Source: Sedimentisphaerales bacterium
GTDB taxonomy: Bacteria > Planctomycetota > Phycisphaerae > Sedimentisphaerales > SG8-4
DNA length: 5,706 nt
Direction: 5' to 3'
Assembly: GCA_016932895.1 (NCBI GenBank)
Contig: JAFGCA010000607.1
Location: 1 to 5,706 of the forward strand
Below, one piece after another: positions 1 to 4,643 of this stretch (positions within the stretch are counted from its first letter, which is position 1; every line of letters starts with the position of its first letter). Under the pieces are notes generated by a model. That model was not told the origin of the DNA and did no database searches. It saw only the letters and a program-made list of their open reading frames with translations. Position numbers and translations under genes: made by a program.

Positions 1-155
1 GGCAGATCGGTCCGGCCGTCAAAATTCTCCGCCGGGTTGATCACCTCCCAGCCGGCCTGCCGCAGTCGCTCGGCTGCGGCATGGAACGCAGGAAAGTTGT
101 AGTCCGGCAAGCCGGTCATCGGACCGGAAACGTAAATGCGCCTACGGTTACTCAT
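1..155 (-). CDS. DUF4406 family protein, N-terminal part (cut by window edge)
   Basis: The first 51 residues are visible. They begin [15 protein letters not shown] and continue with a segment containing [20 protein letters not shown] and EVINPAE. The IYVSGPMTG strand-loop followed by a helix and a W-E-V-I-N-P strand is the hallmark of DUF4406, a small Rossmann-like family related to nucleoside 2-deoxyribosyltransferases and common in phages. Known full-length members are about 90-130 residues, so roughly half is missing here. The enzymatic role in phages is not firmly established; nucleotide or nucleoside metabolism is the usual inference. The ATG lies 16 bases after the stop codon of the upstream zinc-finger gene, with an AAGGA and a second AAGG before it, so the two are probably co-transcribed. 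The family call is confident, the biochemical role is not. Confidence 0.85.
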   Translation of the reverse strand, partial: MSNRRRIYVSGPMTGLPDYNFPAFHAAAERLRQAGWEVINPAENFDGRTDL

Positions 156-171
156 GCCTTGATCTTTTTCC

Positions 172-1005
172 TTATATACCTGCTGGGGCGTGTTCCGGCC
201 GGATAGGATCCGGATGATGACGGTGTTTCCGTTTGGCCAAGATGCGCCCCTGGCGACGACAGTCTTTGCATTCCCGACCCACCCCCAGGGGACTGTGCTT
301 GCATCGATTGAATTCAGCAAGGGGTTTGATTAGGCCGCAATAAGAGCAGACCTGGCAATCCATATCACTGTCCTGGCCAACACCGATAAAAAGTCTGGGA
401 GTCTTTTTGACAATCTGCCAATCGAGCCGCCGGATGGAAAACCAGCGGTCGTCGATACCGACAGCTTCCTTGACCGAATCGCAGACCAGGTCGACAACGT
501 TCACCGCATCGCCCTTGTGGTTGGGTTTCTGCACCAGGATGTCGAGCCAAACCTTGTTGTGGACGACGTGTCTACCGTGTAGGCCCCCGCGCAAAGCGAA
601 TATGATGGCCTCTCGCATCTTCCTGGCCTTACGGCGCAAGGCGAGATGGCCCGTCGCACGCATGGTGTAGATATGGTTTTTCGATGCTGCGTAGCTAAAG
701 GGGATAGCAATCCTGACGTTCCACAACAAGTTGGGTTCCCCTGAGTCAAACCAAGTAATGTCACTGGCCGTCGACTGGCTCATCAGAGCTCCTGCCTCCT
801 TGGCCAGTTCTTTCCGACGCCGTGTCACCTTGATGCGGCGCTGGACTTGTTCTTTGGAAAGTGGATGATTACGGGCCCAGAGCTTTTTACGCTTGAGGTC
901 ACGTTTCTCCGAGCAAGCGGCGCAATACTTCTGCACGGTGCCGGTCCTGGGGGCGGTTCTGCCACAATCTGCACAGATCAGTTCCCTCGTCAATTCATCC
1001 TCCAT
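172..1005 (-). CDS. Zinc-finger-flanked RusA-like Holliday junction resolvase
   Basis: This 277-residue protein has three visible parts. Residues 11-31 hold a CxxC...CxxC pair (C11, C14, C28, C31) followed by a very basic stretch. Residues about 95-212 resemble the RusA fold: a strand starting [14 protein letters not shown], a basic helix, then [23 protein letters not shown], where D166, N169, D172 and D185/D186 match the spacing of the acidic catalytic residues of RusA. Residues 217-249 form a second zinc ribbon (C220-xx-C223, C246-xx-C249) of the HNH-associated type with a KPLAEF motif. RusA cuts Holliday junctions as a homodimer; this protein would do so during phage recombination or replication. 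The usual RusA is about 120 residues, so the zinc modules are additions. The ATG at 1005 has no Shine-Dalgarno, whereas TTG at 993 sits 5 bases after GGAGG (1003-999) and overlaps the upstream stop as TTGA; TTG may be the true start. An HNH-like nuclease role for the C-terminal ribbon is an alternative. Confidence 0.72.
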   Translation of the reverse strand: MEDELTRELICADCGRTAPRTGTVQKYCAACSEKRDLKRKKLWARNHPLSKEQVQRRIKVTRRRKELAKEAGALMSQSTASDITWFDSGEPNLLWNVRIAIPFSYAASKNHIYTMRATGHLALRRKARKMREAIIFALRGGLHGRHVVHNKVWLDILVQKPNHKGDAVNVVDLVCDSVKEAVGIDDRWFSIRRLDWQIVKKTPRLFIGVGQDSDMDCQVCSYCGLIKPLAEFNRCKHSPLGVGRECKDCRRQGRILAKRKHRHHPDPIRPEHAPAGI

Positions 1006-1232
1006 AGTGCCGTAATACGTAAAGCGTAATTGGACCGATCGGGCGGAAACGCGTCCATCGCCAGAGCGATACGTCCACCGTACGGCGGCTGCCGCGGCCC
1101 GCCCCCACCCAAGAGGGCGCAGACATTCCGGCGGAACGTACGGCCCTCCCGGCTGAGCAACGTGCGCGGCCCGACCCGTCGCCAGTAGTGGTTCACGCTG
1201 GGCGGATAGGGCAAAAGGAGCTTCGCTATCAC
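990..1232 (-). CDS. Truncated RusA-family resolvase lacking the catalytic half
   Basis: The 80-residue product begins with the classic RusA N-terminus: LLLPYPPSVNHYWRR, then LLSREGRTFRR and a strand ending AMDAFPPDR. In RusA proteins the next residues carry the catalytic aspartates (a D-x-DN-x-x-K motif and a later DD). Here the frame continues as [14 protein letters not shown] and stops, so no catalytic aspartate remains. I looked for the missing part in the other two frames directly downstream and did not see it, so this looks like a deletion or replacement and not a simple frameshift. The start chosen is GTG at 1232, which overlaps the previous stop as GTGA, has GGAGG 7 bases upstream, and gives the N-terminus normal for the family; an ATG at 1256 in the same frame is possible but would add eight non-conserved residues. 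It could be a decaying gene or a retained accessory subunit for the next RusA-like protein. Confidence 0.7.
   Translation of the reverse strand: MIAKLLLPYPPSVNHYWRRVGPRTLLSREGRTFRRNVCALLGGGGPRQPPYGGRIALAMDAFPPDRSNYALRITALWRMN
1011..1031. repeat. Three tandem heptamers at the RusA break point
   Basis: Three consecutive 7-base units read CGTAATA, CGTAAAG and CGTAATT on the plus strand. They share the core CGTAA and lie exactly where the truncated RusA frame departs from the family consensus and just before the start region of the zinc-finger RusA-like gene. They could be a small binding site, or a scar of the event that removed the RusA C-terminus. The array is short and could be chance. Confidence 0.4.
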
Positions 1233-1456
1233 CACTTGGCCTCCTGGTTGCCCCATTCCGAGATCATCATTTTGTGCAGCAGGAACGCCACGACTATCAT
1301 CGCCGGCGCCAACGGCCCGTAGACAATCGAAAAGACGATGGCGTAGAGCCGGTCATTACGGGTCCAGCGGCTGTTCGTAGCTCTATGGGCCCAGCGATAC
1401 AGGACGTATCCCAGAGGGGCACAGAAAATCCAGATACAGCAGAGGATGGTAATCAT
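1229..1456 (-). CDS. Small two-helix membrane protein
   Basis: I do not recognise this 75-residue protein. It has two hydrophobic segments, about residues 1-20 (rich in I, L, C) and 38-61 (IVFSIVYGPLAPAMIVVAFL), joined by a basic loop with several R residues (HRATNSRWTRNDR). The positive loop would be predicted to face the cytoplasm, putting both ends outside. The tail is short and polar. The ATG follows CAGAAAGGAA with suitable spacing, and the stop codon overlaps the GTG of the truncated RusA gene (GTGA), so the pair is probably translationally coupled. The topology would fit a holin-like or superinfection-exclusion protein, but its place inside a recombination operon argues against a lysis role. 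Function unknown. Confidence 0.65.
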   Translation of the reverse strand: MITILCCIWIFCAPLGYVLYRWAHRATNSRWTRNDRLYAIVFSIVYGPLAPAMIVVAFLLHKMMISEWGNQEAKW

Positions 1457-1462
1457 AATGGT

Positions 1463-1481
1463 TTCCTTTCTGTCAGCGTTT
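1463..1481 (-). promoter_or_regulatory. Ribosome-binding leader, copy 1 of a repeated 19-base element
   Basis: On the minus strand this reads AAACGC-TGA-CAGAAAGGAA just upstream of the small membrane gene; the AGGAA is the likely Shine-Dalgarno, and the three central bases are the stop codon of the DUF669 gene. Sixteen of 19 positions are identical to the leader before the Sak4-like gene at 2769-2787, differing only in the three central bases. Confidence 0.6.
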
Positions 1482-1931
1482 CCATGGCGGGGTAGTGTCG
1501 CTCATCGGGGCCTGCGGCGGCCGGCCGGCCGCGACGGCCTTGGACTCGTAGCCCTTGATTTCGTTGGTCAGTTCATCGTTGTCGCTGCGTTTCTTGACCT
1601 TGACCGTGATGAGCAGCGGAATATTGTGCAGCTCGACGCTGTCCCGGGGCTGCATCACGCCGACGGCCCGACAGATCGCCGAGAGGTTGCCCCGCGCGAT
1701 CTTCTGCGTCAGGTCGTTGGGATGGTTGATGCACAACCGGTCCCAAACCTTGCGGCCCTTGCAGTCGCCTTCGAGAACCGTGAACTCCAGCTGCAGGTAG
1801 CTGCCGTCCCCCTTCTTGGTGGCCTTCATTTCTGATTCAGTGATGGCCGCCAGGTATTTACCGGCGGGAACCGGCTCCAAAACGGTGGTCGGTTCGACTT
1901 CGTTTGCGTTGAAACCATTAAGATTCGCCAT
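1473..1931 (-). CDS. DUF669 protein, probable phage single-strand DNA-binding protein
   Basis: The 152-residue product matches the DUF669 pattern: an N-terminal MANLNGFNANEVEP, then PAGKYLAAITESEMKATKKG, then a strand-rich stretch (YLQLEFTVLEGDCKGRKVWDRL), and an ICRAVGV helix. DUF669 proteins are phage proteins regularly encoded next to Sak4-like or Erf/RecT-like recombinases and are thought to act as SSB-like partners through an OB-type fold. The C-terminus (PMSDTTPPWKR) is a flexible proline-rich tail ending in aromatic and basic residues, not the acidic tail of bacterial SSB. The ATG is 3 bases after the stop of the Sak4-like gene, and AGGAG in the last codons of that gene is its ribosome-binding site, so the two are probably coupled. 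SSB activity is inferred from family and context. Confidence 0.85.
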   Translation of the reverse strand: MANLNGFNANEVEPTTVLEPVPAGKYLAAITESEMKATKKGDGSYLQLEFTVLEGDCKGRKVWDRLCINHPNDLTQKIARGNLSAICRAVGVMQPRDSVELHNIPLLITVKVKKRSDNDELTNEIKGYESKAVAAGRPPQAPMSDTTPPWKR

Positions 1932-1934
1932 GGA

Positions 1935-2762
1935 TCAGTTCTCCTGGGGGTTGGGGTTTGTTGGTGTCTCGTTATCCGCCGGCTGGGAGTGCTGGACGGG
2001 GTTGGCGTTGGCTGTCAGCGCCTGCATCAACGCAGGCCACGAGAGATCAAGCTCGCCAGGCAGGTCGTAGCGGTTTTTCGCCACGCAGGCCGGACTACCG
2101 ACGGTGCGAAGCACACGCTCGCCGCCGTCCTGGCCGAGCCCGGCCGCAATGGTGCGGTCTCGCCCGAAGCCACCGTCCTCGGTTTTGGTGATGATCCTGC
2201 GGGTGGCGAACAGCACGGCGTCCGCCCACTCGGTGATCAGCGCCGTGGCGTGCTTGTGCAGACGCGGCGAGTAACGGTCATAGGCCGCGTGCTCGGGGTC
2301 CTCGAACTTCTCGACCTTCGCGTGTGCCAGCAGAATCACGCACATGCCACATTGGTTGCGCAGCGTATTGAGGTCATTGAGTACCTTGCGCCAGTGGGTC
2401 AGGGCGTGCGTGTAGCCCTTGGCATAGCCGCCATCGACCTTCTCGATGCTGGTCACGCCGTACTGCTCGCAGAGCACGTCCCAAATCAACCGCTCCAGCC
2501 AGTCGACCGAATCCAGCACGACGGTCTCAAACTCATGCTTTTCATGCATCAGGGCCTGTAACGCCGCTTCGACGTCGGCCAGCCTGTCGGCCAGGGGGAA
2601 GCTGGCACAGTCGATCTGATCGAGGCCGTCCTCGGTGGGGATAAAGATCGGATTGGGGGCCTGGGCCGCGGTTGTCGACTTGCCGATCCCCTCCGTGCCG
2701 TAGATCAACAGCCTCGGCGGCGAAGGGCGTCGGCCAGTGTGAATGTGTTCCAGTAATGACAT
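1935..2762 (-). CDS. Sak4-like RecA-fold ATPase (phage recombinase)
   Basis: From the chosen start the protein is 275 residues. It has a Walker A at about 22-30 (GTEGIGKST), a Walker B at 81-87 (VVLDSVD), a VILLAHAKV strand at about 142-150 and a late KNRYDLPGELDLSW motif; this order is typical of phage nucleotide-binding proteins of the Sak4 (short RecA-core) group. Sak4 proteins pair or anneal single strands with an SSB partner, which fits the DUF669 gene that follows. The C-terminal 30 residues are low-complexity (N, P, Q, T rich). ATG at 2762 is preceded by AAAGGAA with 6-base spacing; an in-frame start at 2825 would add 21 residues (with TDRKSQLTN) that lie across the leader and palindrome and look non-conserved, so I reject it. 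A general AAA_24 family label is the conservative alternative. Confidence 0.88.
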   Translation of the reverse strand: MSLLEHIHTGRRPSPPRLLIYGTEGIGKSTTAAQAPNPIFIPTEDGLDQIDCASFPLADRLADVEAALQALMHEKHEFETVVLDSVDWLERLIWDVLCEQYGVTSIEKVDGGYAKGYTHALTHWRKVLNDLNTLRNQCGMCVILLAHAKVEKFEDPEHAAYDRYSPRLHKHATALITEWADAVLFATRRIITKTEDGGFGRDRTIAAGLGQDGGERVLRTVGSPACVAKNRYDLPGELDLSWPALMQALTANANPVQHSQPADNETPTNPNPQEN

Positions 2763-2768
2763 GCGATG

Positions 2769-2787
2769 TTCCTTTCTGCATGCGTTT
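2769..2787 (-). promoter_or_regulatory. Ribosome-binding leader, copy 2 of a repeated 19-base element
   Basis: On the minus strand this reads AAACGC-ATG-CAGAAAGGAA, ending 6 bases before the ATG of the Sak4-like gene. The AGGAA is the Shine-Dalgarno. Identity with the element at 1463-1481 extends well beyond the part needed for ribosome binding (the AAACGC block). Confidence 0.6.
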
Positions 2788-2811
2788 GTCAGTTGCGATT
2801 TTCTATCCGTC

Positions 2812-2825
2812 TTGCCGGCCGGCAA
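2812..2825. repeat. 14-bp perfect palindrome TTGCCGGCCGGCAA
   Basis: The sequence is its own reverse complement over 14 bases. It lies between the tRNA-like element and the Sak4 leader, about 50 bases before the Sak4 start. A perfect palindrome without a loop is more like a dimeric protein operator than a terminator, and no T-run follows it on either strand. Confidence 0.5.
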
Positions 2826-2826
2826 A

Positions 2827-2890
2827 TGGCAGGTGCGGGAGTCGAACTCGCATGACGAAGCTTACGGGGCCCCGGCAGCCCGGCCCTGCC
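2827..2890 (-). tRNA. Degenerate tRNA-like element (Thr CGT-like), probably a pseudogene
   Basis: On the minus strand the 64-base segment can fold like a compact tRNA. The ends GGCAGG and CCTGCC plus A pair as a 6-bp acceptor stem with a seventh mismatch. A T-arm is present with loop TTCGACT and stem GCGAG/CCCGC (one A-C mismatch). A 5-bp anticodon stem GGGGC/GCTTC (two G-T pairs) encloses the loop CCCGTAA, which would give anticodon CGT. The D-arm is reduced to CCGG-GCTG-CCGG, T33 is replaced by C, and no CCA is encoded. These defects make a working tRNA doubtful. It may be a decayed phage tRNA or a tRNA-like mRNA structure. The T-loop is the most convincing part. Confidence 0.38.
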
Positions 2891-2894
2891 AGAG

Positions 2895-2949
2895 GCGCCC
2901 GAGGGGTGGCCGTCGCGTTTGGTGGACTCGCCACAAGCCGCACGGGCGC
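2895..2949. repeat. Nested inverted repeats after the exonuclease gene
   Basis: GCGCCCG (2895-2901) and CGGGCGC (2943-2949) are perfect 7-bp inverted arms; inside them GTGGC (2906-2910) and GCCAC (2930-2934) can pair. The structure follows the exonuclease stop codon by about ten bases. There is no T-run, so it is not a standard intrinsic terminator; it may protect the 3' end of the message or separate it from the tRNA-like element. Confidence 0.4.
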
Positions 2950-2958
2950 GAGAAATTA

Positions 2959-3777
2959 TCATGGAACATCGAGAATGCGAACATTCTCGTGGATAGAAGG
3001 CCAGTGATCGGTGCAGCGACATTTCCGAATCTGGTCAATCGCCGCTTCATTCCTGCGACCAGCCCTCTCCAGGGATTCGGTGGTAAGTTGGATTACCTGG
3101 CACCGATGTGGCTCGTTCGCTTCGACGACCACCAGATGAACAGGAACCCGTGCACCGATGACTTCAGCCAACACGGCCTGATAGAACGCGAGTTGGTTGT
3201 GATAGCGATACTCGCGAATCTGATGAGCGATGCCCTCAATGGGGCGGCCGGTTGTCTTGAGGTCGACGATGCCGTGCTCTGGGTGCAGCCAATCGATACG
3301 AATCTGGCACGGCATACCGTGGTAGGTAGCTCTTGCGACCCCTTCGCTCCGACCCCATAGGAGTAACGCTGCGGCATCTTCATTGATGGAGACGCCCCTG
3401 GCTATCGCCTCAACTTGCTCCATCATGGATTCGGATAAGACCGGCTTGCCCTGAGCGTTGGTCCACTGCATCCAGGCCTTGGTTGTGCTGCCGTATGGCT
3501 TCCCGGTCTGAGGATTGATGGGACCTATGAAGGCGAACCGCGATTCATAGGCCATCTTCCCCTCCAGAATTCGCGTGTGTGCTGCGGTGCCAAGCAAGGT
3601 GCTCGGTGACTCGACTTCCTTGACCATCCCCAGCTCTTTGCGGCGGTAGTAGTCTGGGGATTTGAGGAAGTCCTTAAGCATGCTGCTTGACAGGTACTCG
3701 CTCGCCTTGGCGTGGTATTGCTCCGCCGATTCGATTTCCAAAATGTTCAGGTCGATGTTCACATCCATGATCTGCAC
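2959..3777 (-). CDS. RecE-like PD-(D/E)XK exonuclease
   Basis: The 272-residue protein carries the motifs of the phage RecE/exonuclease VIII-type nuclease domain. In order: SSSMLKDFLKSP (about 30-41), GTAAHTRILE (63-72, with H67), SEGVARA (144-150, with E145), IRIDWL (159-164, with D162), GIVDLKTT (169-176, with D172 and K174) and QLAFYQAVL (195-203). H67, E145, D162, D172 and K174 are the likely metal-binding and catalytic residues, and the Q-x-x-x-Y helix completes the core. Such enzymes resect double-stranded ends to expose single strands for the recombinase, here the Sak4-like protein downstream. The length suits the isolated nuclease domain; E. coli RecE is far longer. The start is uncertain: GTG at 3777 and ATG at 3768 are both in frame and neither has a strong Shine-Dalgarno. 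Activity is inferred from motifs. Confidence 0.87.
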   Translation of the reverse strand: MQIMDVNIDLNILEIESAEQYHAKASEYLSSSMLKDFLKSPDYYRRKELGMVKEVESPSTLLGTAAHTRILEGKMAYESRFAFIGPINPQTGKPYGSTTKAWMQWTNAQGKPVLSESMMEQVEAIARGVSINEDAAALLLWGRSEGVARATYHGMPCQIRIDWLHPEHGIVDLKTTGRPIEGIAHQIREYRYHNQLAFYQAVLAEVIGARVPVHLVVVEANEPHRCQVIQLTTESLERAGRRNEAAIDQIRKCRCTDHWPSIHENVRILDVP

Positions 3778-3803
3778 TCGCTTCTGTTAGGGCCGCAGCA
3801 GTC

Positions 3804-3844
3804 TGCCCCTGGCCGACATTGGTTACTTACCCGGCGCAGGGGCA
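3804..3844. repeat. Strong hairpin between the sigma-like and exonuclease genes
   Basis: TGCCCCTG (3804-3811) pairs with CAGGGGCA (3837-3844), and the stem continues with GCCG (3812-3815) against CGGC (3832-3835) across one bulged base, leaving a 16-base loop. It fills about half of the 84-base gap. No T-run follows on the minus strand, so a rho-independent terminator is not supported. It may instead act as an RNA processing site, a 3' protector of the sigma message, or a regulator of exonuclease translation. Confidence 0.5.
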
Positions 3845-3861
3845 AACTGGCGGTAGAAAGG

Positions 3862-4455
3862 TCACGACAAGTAAAGATTCAGGCCCTTGGCAGTGAGCGC
3901 CTCGTGCAGTTGGACCAGGTGTTTCTCGCGGAATGTGCGTCGAGGCACGTCCATCTCACGCGCCGCTTGCGACACGGACATGGTCTGAAGCAGCACCGCC
4001 GCCTGGCGCAACTCGGGCGACAGATCGGCCAGCACCGTTTCCAGGTCAAGGTGCAGATGGGCACGTTCTTCGGCGGGCCGTCGGTACTTGCCGGTGCGGA
4101 GGTCATGATCGTCCTGGCTGATCATCGTCACCCGCTGAACGGGTTCGCCTTCGCCGGTGTCGATGTCCTCGTTCAGCGAGCAGACGTTGCGGCGGTGATC
4201 ACGCATCTCCGCCTGACGGTCACGCAGTAGATTGCAGATCTTCCGTTCGACTACGCGGGCGACGAACGTGTTGTAGGTCGCCTTGGCAGGATCGAATTTC
4301 GGCAATCGTTCCAGCAGGTCCATGATCAGGTCCTGCTTGATGTCGTCCAGGTCGTCCTGCGTGTAACCCGCCTTGCCAATGATCTGCCGGGCCTTGTGAT
4401 GGACGAGCTCGAGTGCATAGTCAGTCAGTTCGATTCGCTTCTTGTTGGTGTCCAT
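3862..4455 (-). CDS. Sigma-70-like (ECF-type) RNA polymerase sigma factor
   Basis: From the chosen start the protein is 197 residues. Residues 17-86 resemble sigma region 2: a helix with ARQIIGKAG, then YTQDDLDDIKQDLIMDLLERL, then KFDPAKATYNTFVARVVERKICNLLRDR, which matches the pattern used to bind core polymerase and the -10 element. Residues 138-190 resemble region 4, with LADLSPELRQ followed by a helix-turn-helix (VSQAAREMDVPRRTFREKHL). The linker (about 90-135) is charged. Such factors could redirect host polymerase to phage promoters. ATG at 4455 follows GGGAGG with 5 bases between; an in-frame GTG at 4512 would add 19 residues encoded by the structured leader and has no ribosome-binding site. 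The Shine-Dalgarno lies in a hairpin, suggesting translational control. A non-sigma DNA-binding regulator with a sigma-like fold is the alternative. Confidence 0.82.
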   Translation of the reverse strand: MDTNKKRIELTDYALELVHHKARQIIGKAGYTQDDLDDIKQDLIMDLLERLPKFDPAKATYNTFVARVVERKICNLLRDRQAEMRDHRRNVCSLNEDIDTGEGEPVQRVTMISQDDHDLRTGKYRRPAEERAHLHLDLETVLADLSPELRQAAVLLQTMSVSQAAREMDVPRRTFREKHLVQLHEALTAKGLNLYLS

Positions 4456-4460
4456 TTGGA

Positions 4461-4479
4461 CCTCCCGTGGGCCGGGAGG
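4461..4479 (-). promoter_or_regulatory. Hairpin enclosing the Shine-Dalgarno of the sigma-like gene
   Basis: In the minus-strand RNA, CCTCCCG (4479-4473) and CGGGAGG (4467-4461) form a perfect 7-bp GC-rich stem with a 5-base loop. The 3' arm contains the GGGAGG Shine-Dalgarno that lies 5 bases before the ATG at 4455. Closed, it should hide the ribosome-binding site. Confidence 0.65.
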
Positions 4480-4516
4480 CGTCGCGTGGATGCCAACCGA
4501 AGCGACGACCACATAC

Positions 4517-4568
4517 AGTGGAGGCGTTGCAGGATTGCCGCTTCTGCGGCACCCACAACGCCTCCACT
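4517..4568 (-). promoter_or_regulatory. Long leader hairpin with 13-bp perfect stem upstream of the sigma-like gene
   Basis: AGTGGAGGCGTTG (4517-4529) and CAACGCCTCCACT (4556-4568) are perfect 13-base inverted arms. Inside them TGCCGC-TTCT-GCGGCA (4536-4551) forms a second 6-bp stem with a tetraloop. The arms share GGAGGCGT with positions 4475-4482, which belong to the SD-sequestering hairpin, so the 5' arm of the RNA could pair with either partner. No T-run follows on the minus strand; on the plus strand only TT follows. Confidence 0.6.
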
Positions 4569-4623
4569 TTGTGGCCGGTTAGTTGTCAGGTACTCGATTC
4601 GATGTTTGATTCAGATCACATGC

Positions 4624-4638
4624 GGGGAGCCGGCCCCC
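4624..4638. repeat. GC-rich inverted repeat just after the 112-residue gene
   Basis: GGGG (4624-4627) and CCCC (4635-4638) flank the palindrome GCCGGC (4629-4634). It begins six bases past the stop codon of the unrecognised gene. It could fold as a short hairpin in the message end, but it lacks a T-run. Confidence 0.3.
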
Positions 4639-4643
4639 ATCAG

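Noticed and set aside
1989..2561. Long plus-strand open frame of about 190 codons opposite the Sak4-like gene
   Set aside because: It lies wholly antisense to a gene with clear Walker motifs, and its translation is rich in R, V and A with no recognisable domain. GC-rich DNA gives such mirror frames routinely.
2763..2825. N-terminal extension of the Sak4-like protein to a start at 2825
   Set aside because: The extension crosses the palindrome and a clear Shine-Dalgarno for the ATG at 2762, and the added residues do not look like the family N-terminus.
2827..2890. Attachment site (att) formed from a tRNA 3' end
   Set aside because: A phage integrating at a tRNA usually carries the 3' half near its integrase at an end of the element; here the segment also has a candidate 5' half, lies inside an operon, and no integrase is visible.
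2743..3360. Plus-strand open frame of about 205 codons across the tRNA-like spacer and exonuclease gene
   Set aside because: It is antisense to the RecE-like nuclease and crosses structured non-coding DNA; no motif and no ribosome-binding site.
4425..4516. Leader peptide starting at the ATG at 4516 and overlapping the sigma-like gene start
   Set aside because: It has no ribosome-binding site and runs through strong hairpins; composition is that of random GC-rich sequence.
4517..4568. Rho-independent terminator at the 13-bp hairpin
   Set aside because: No T-run follows on the minus strand and only TT on the plus strand; the arms also match the SD-sequestering hairpin, which fits a leader structure better.
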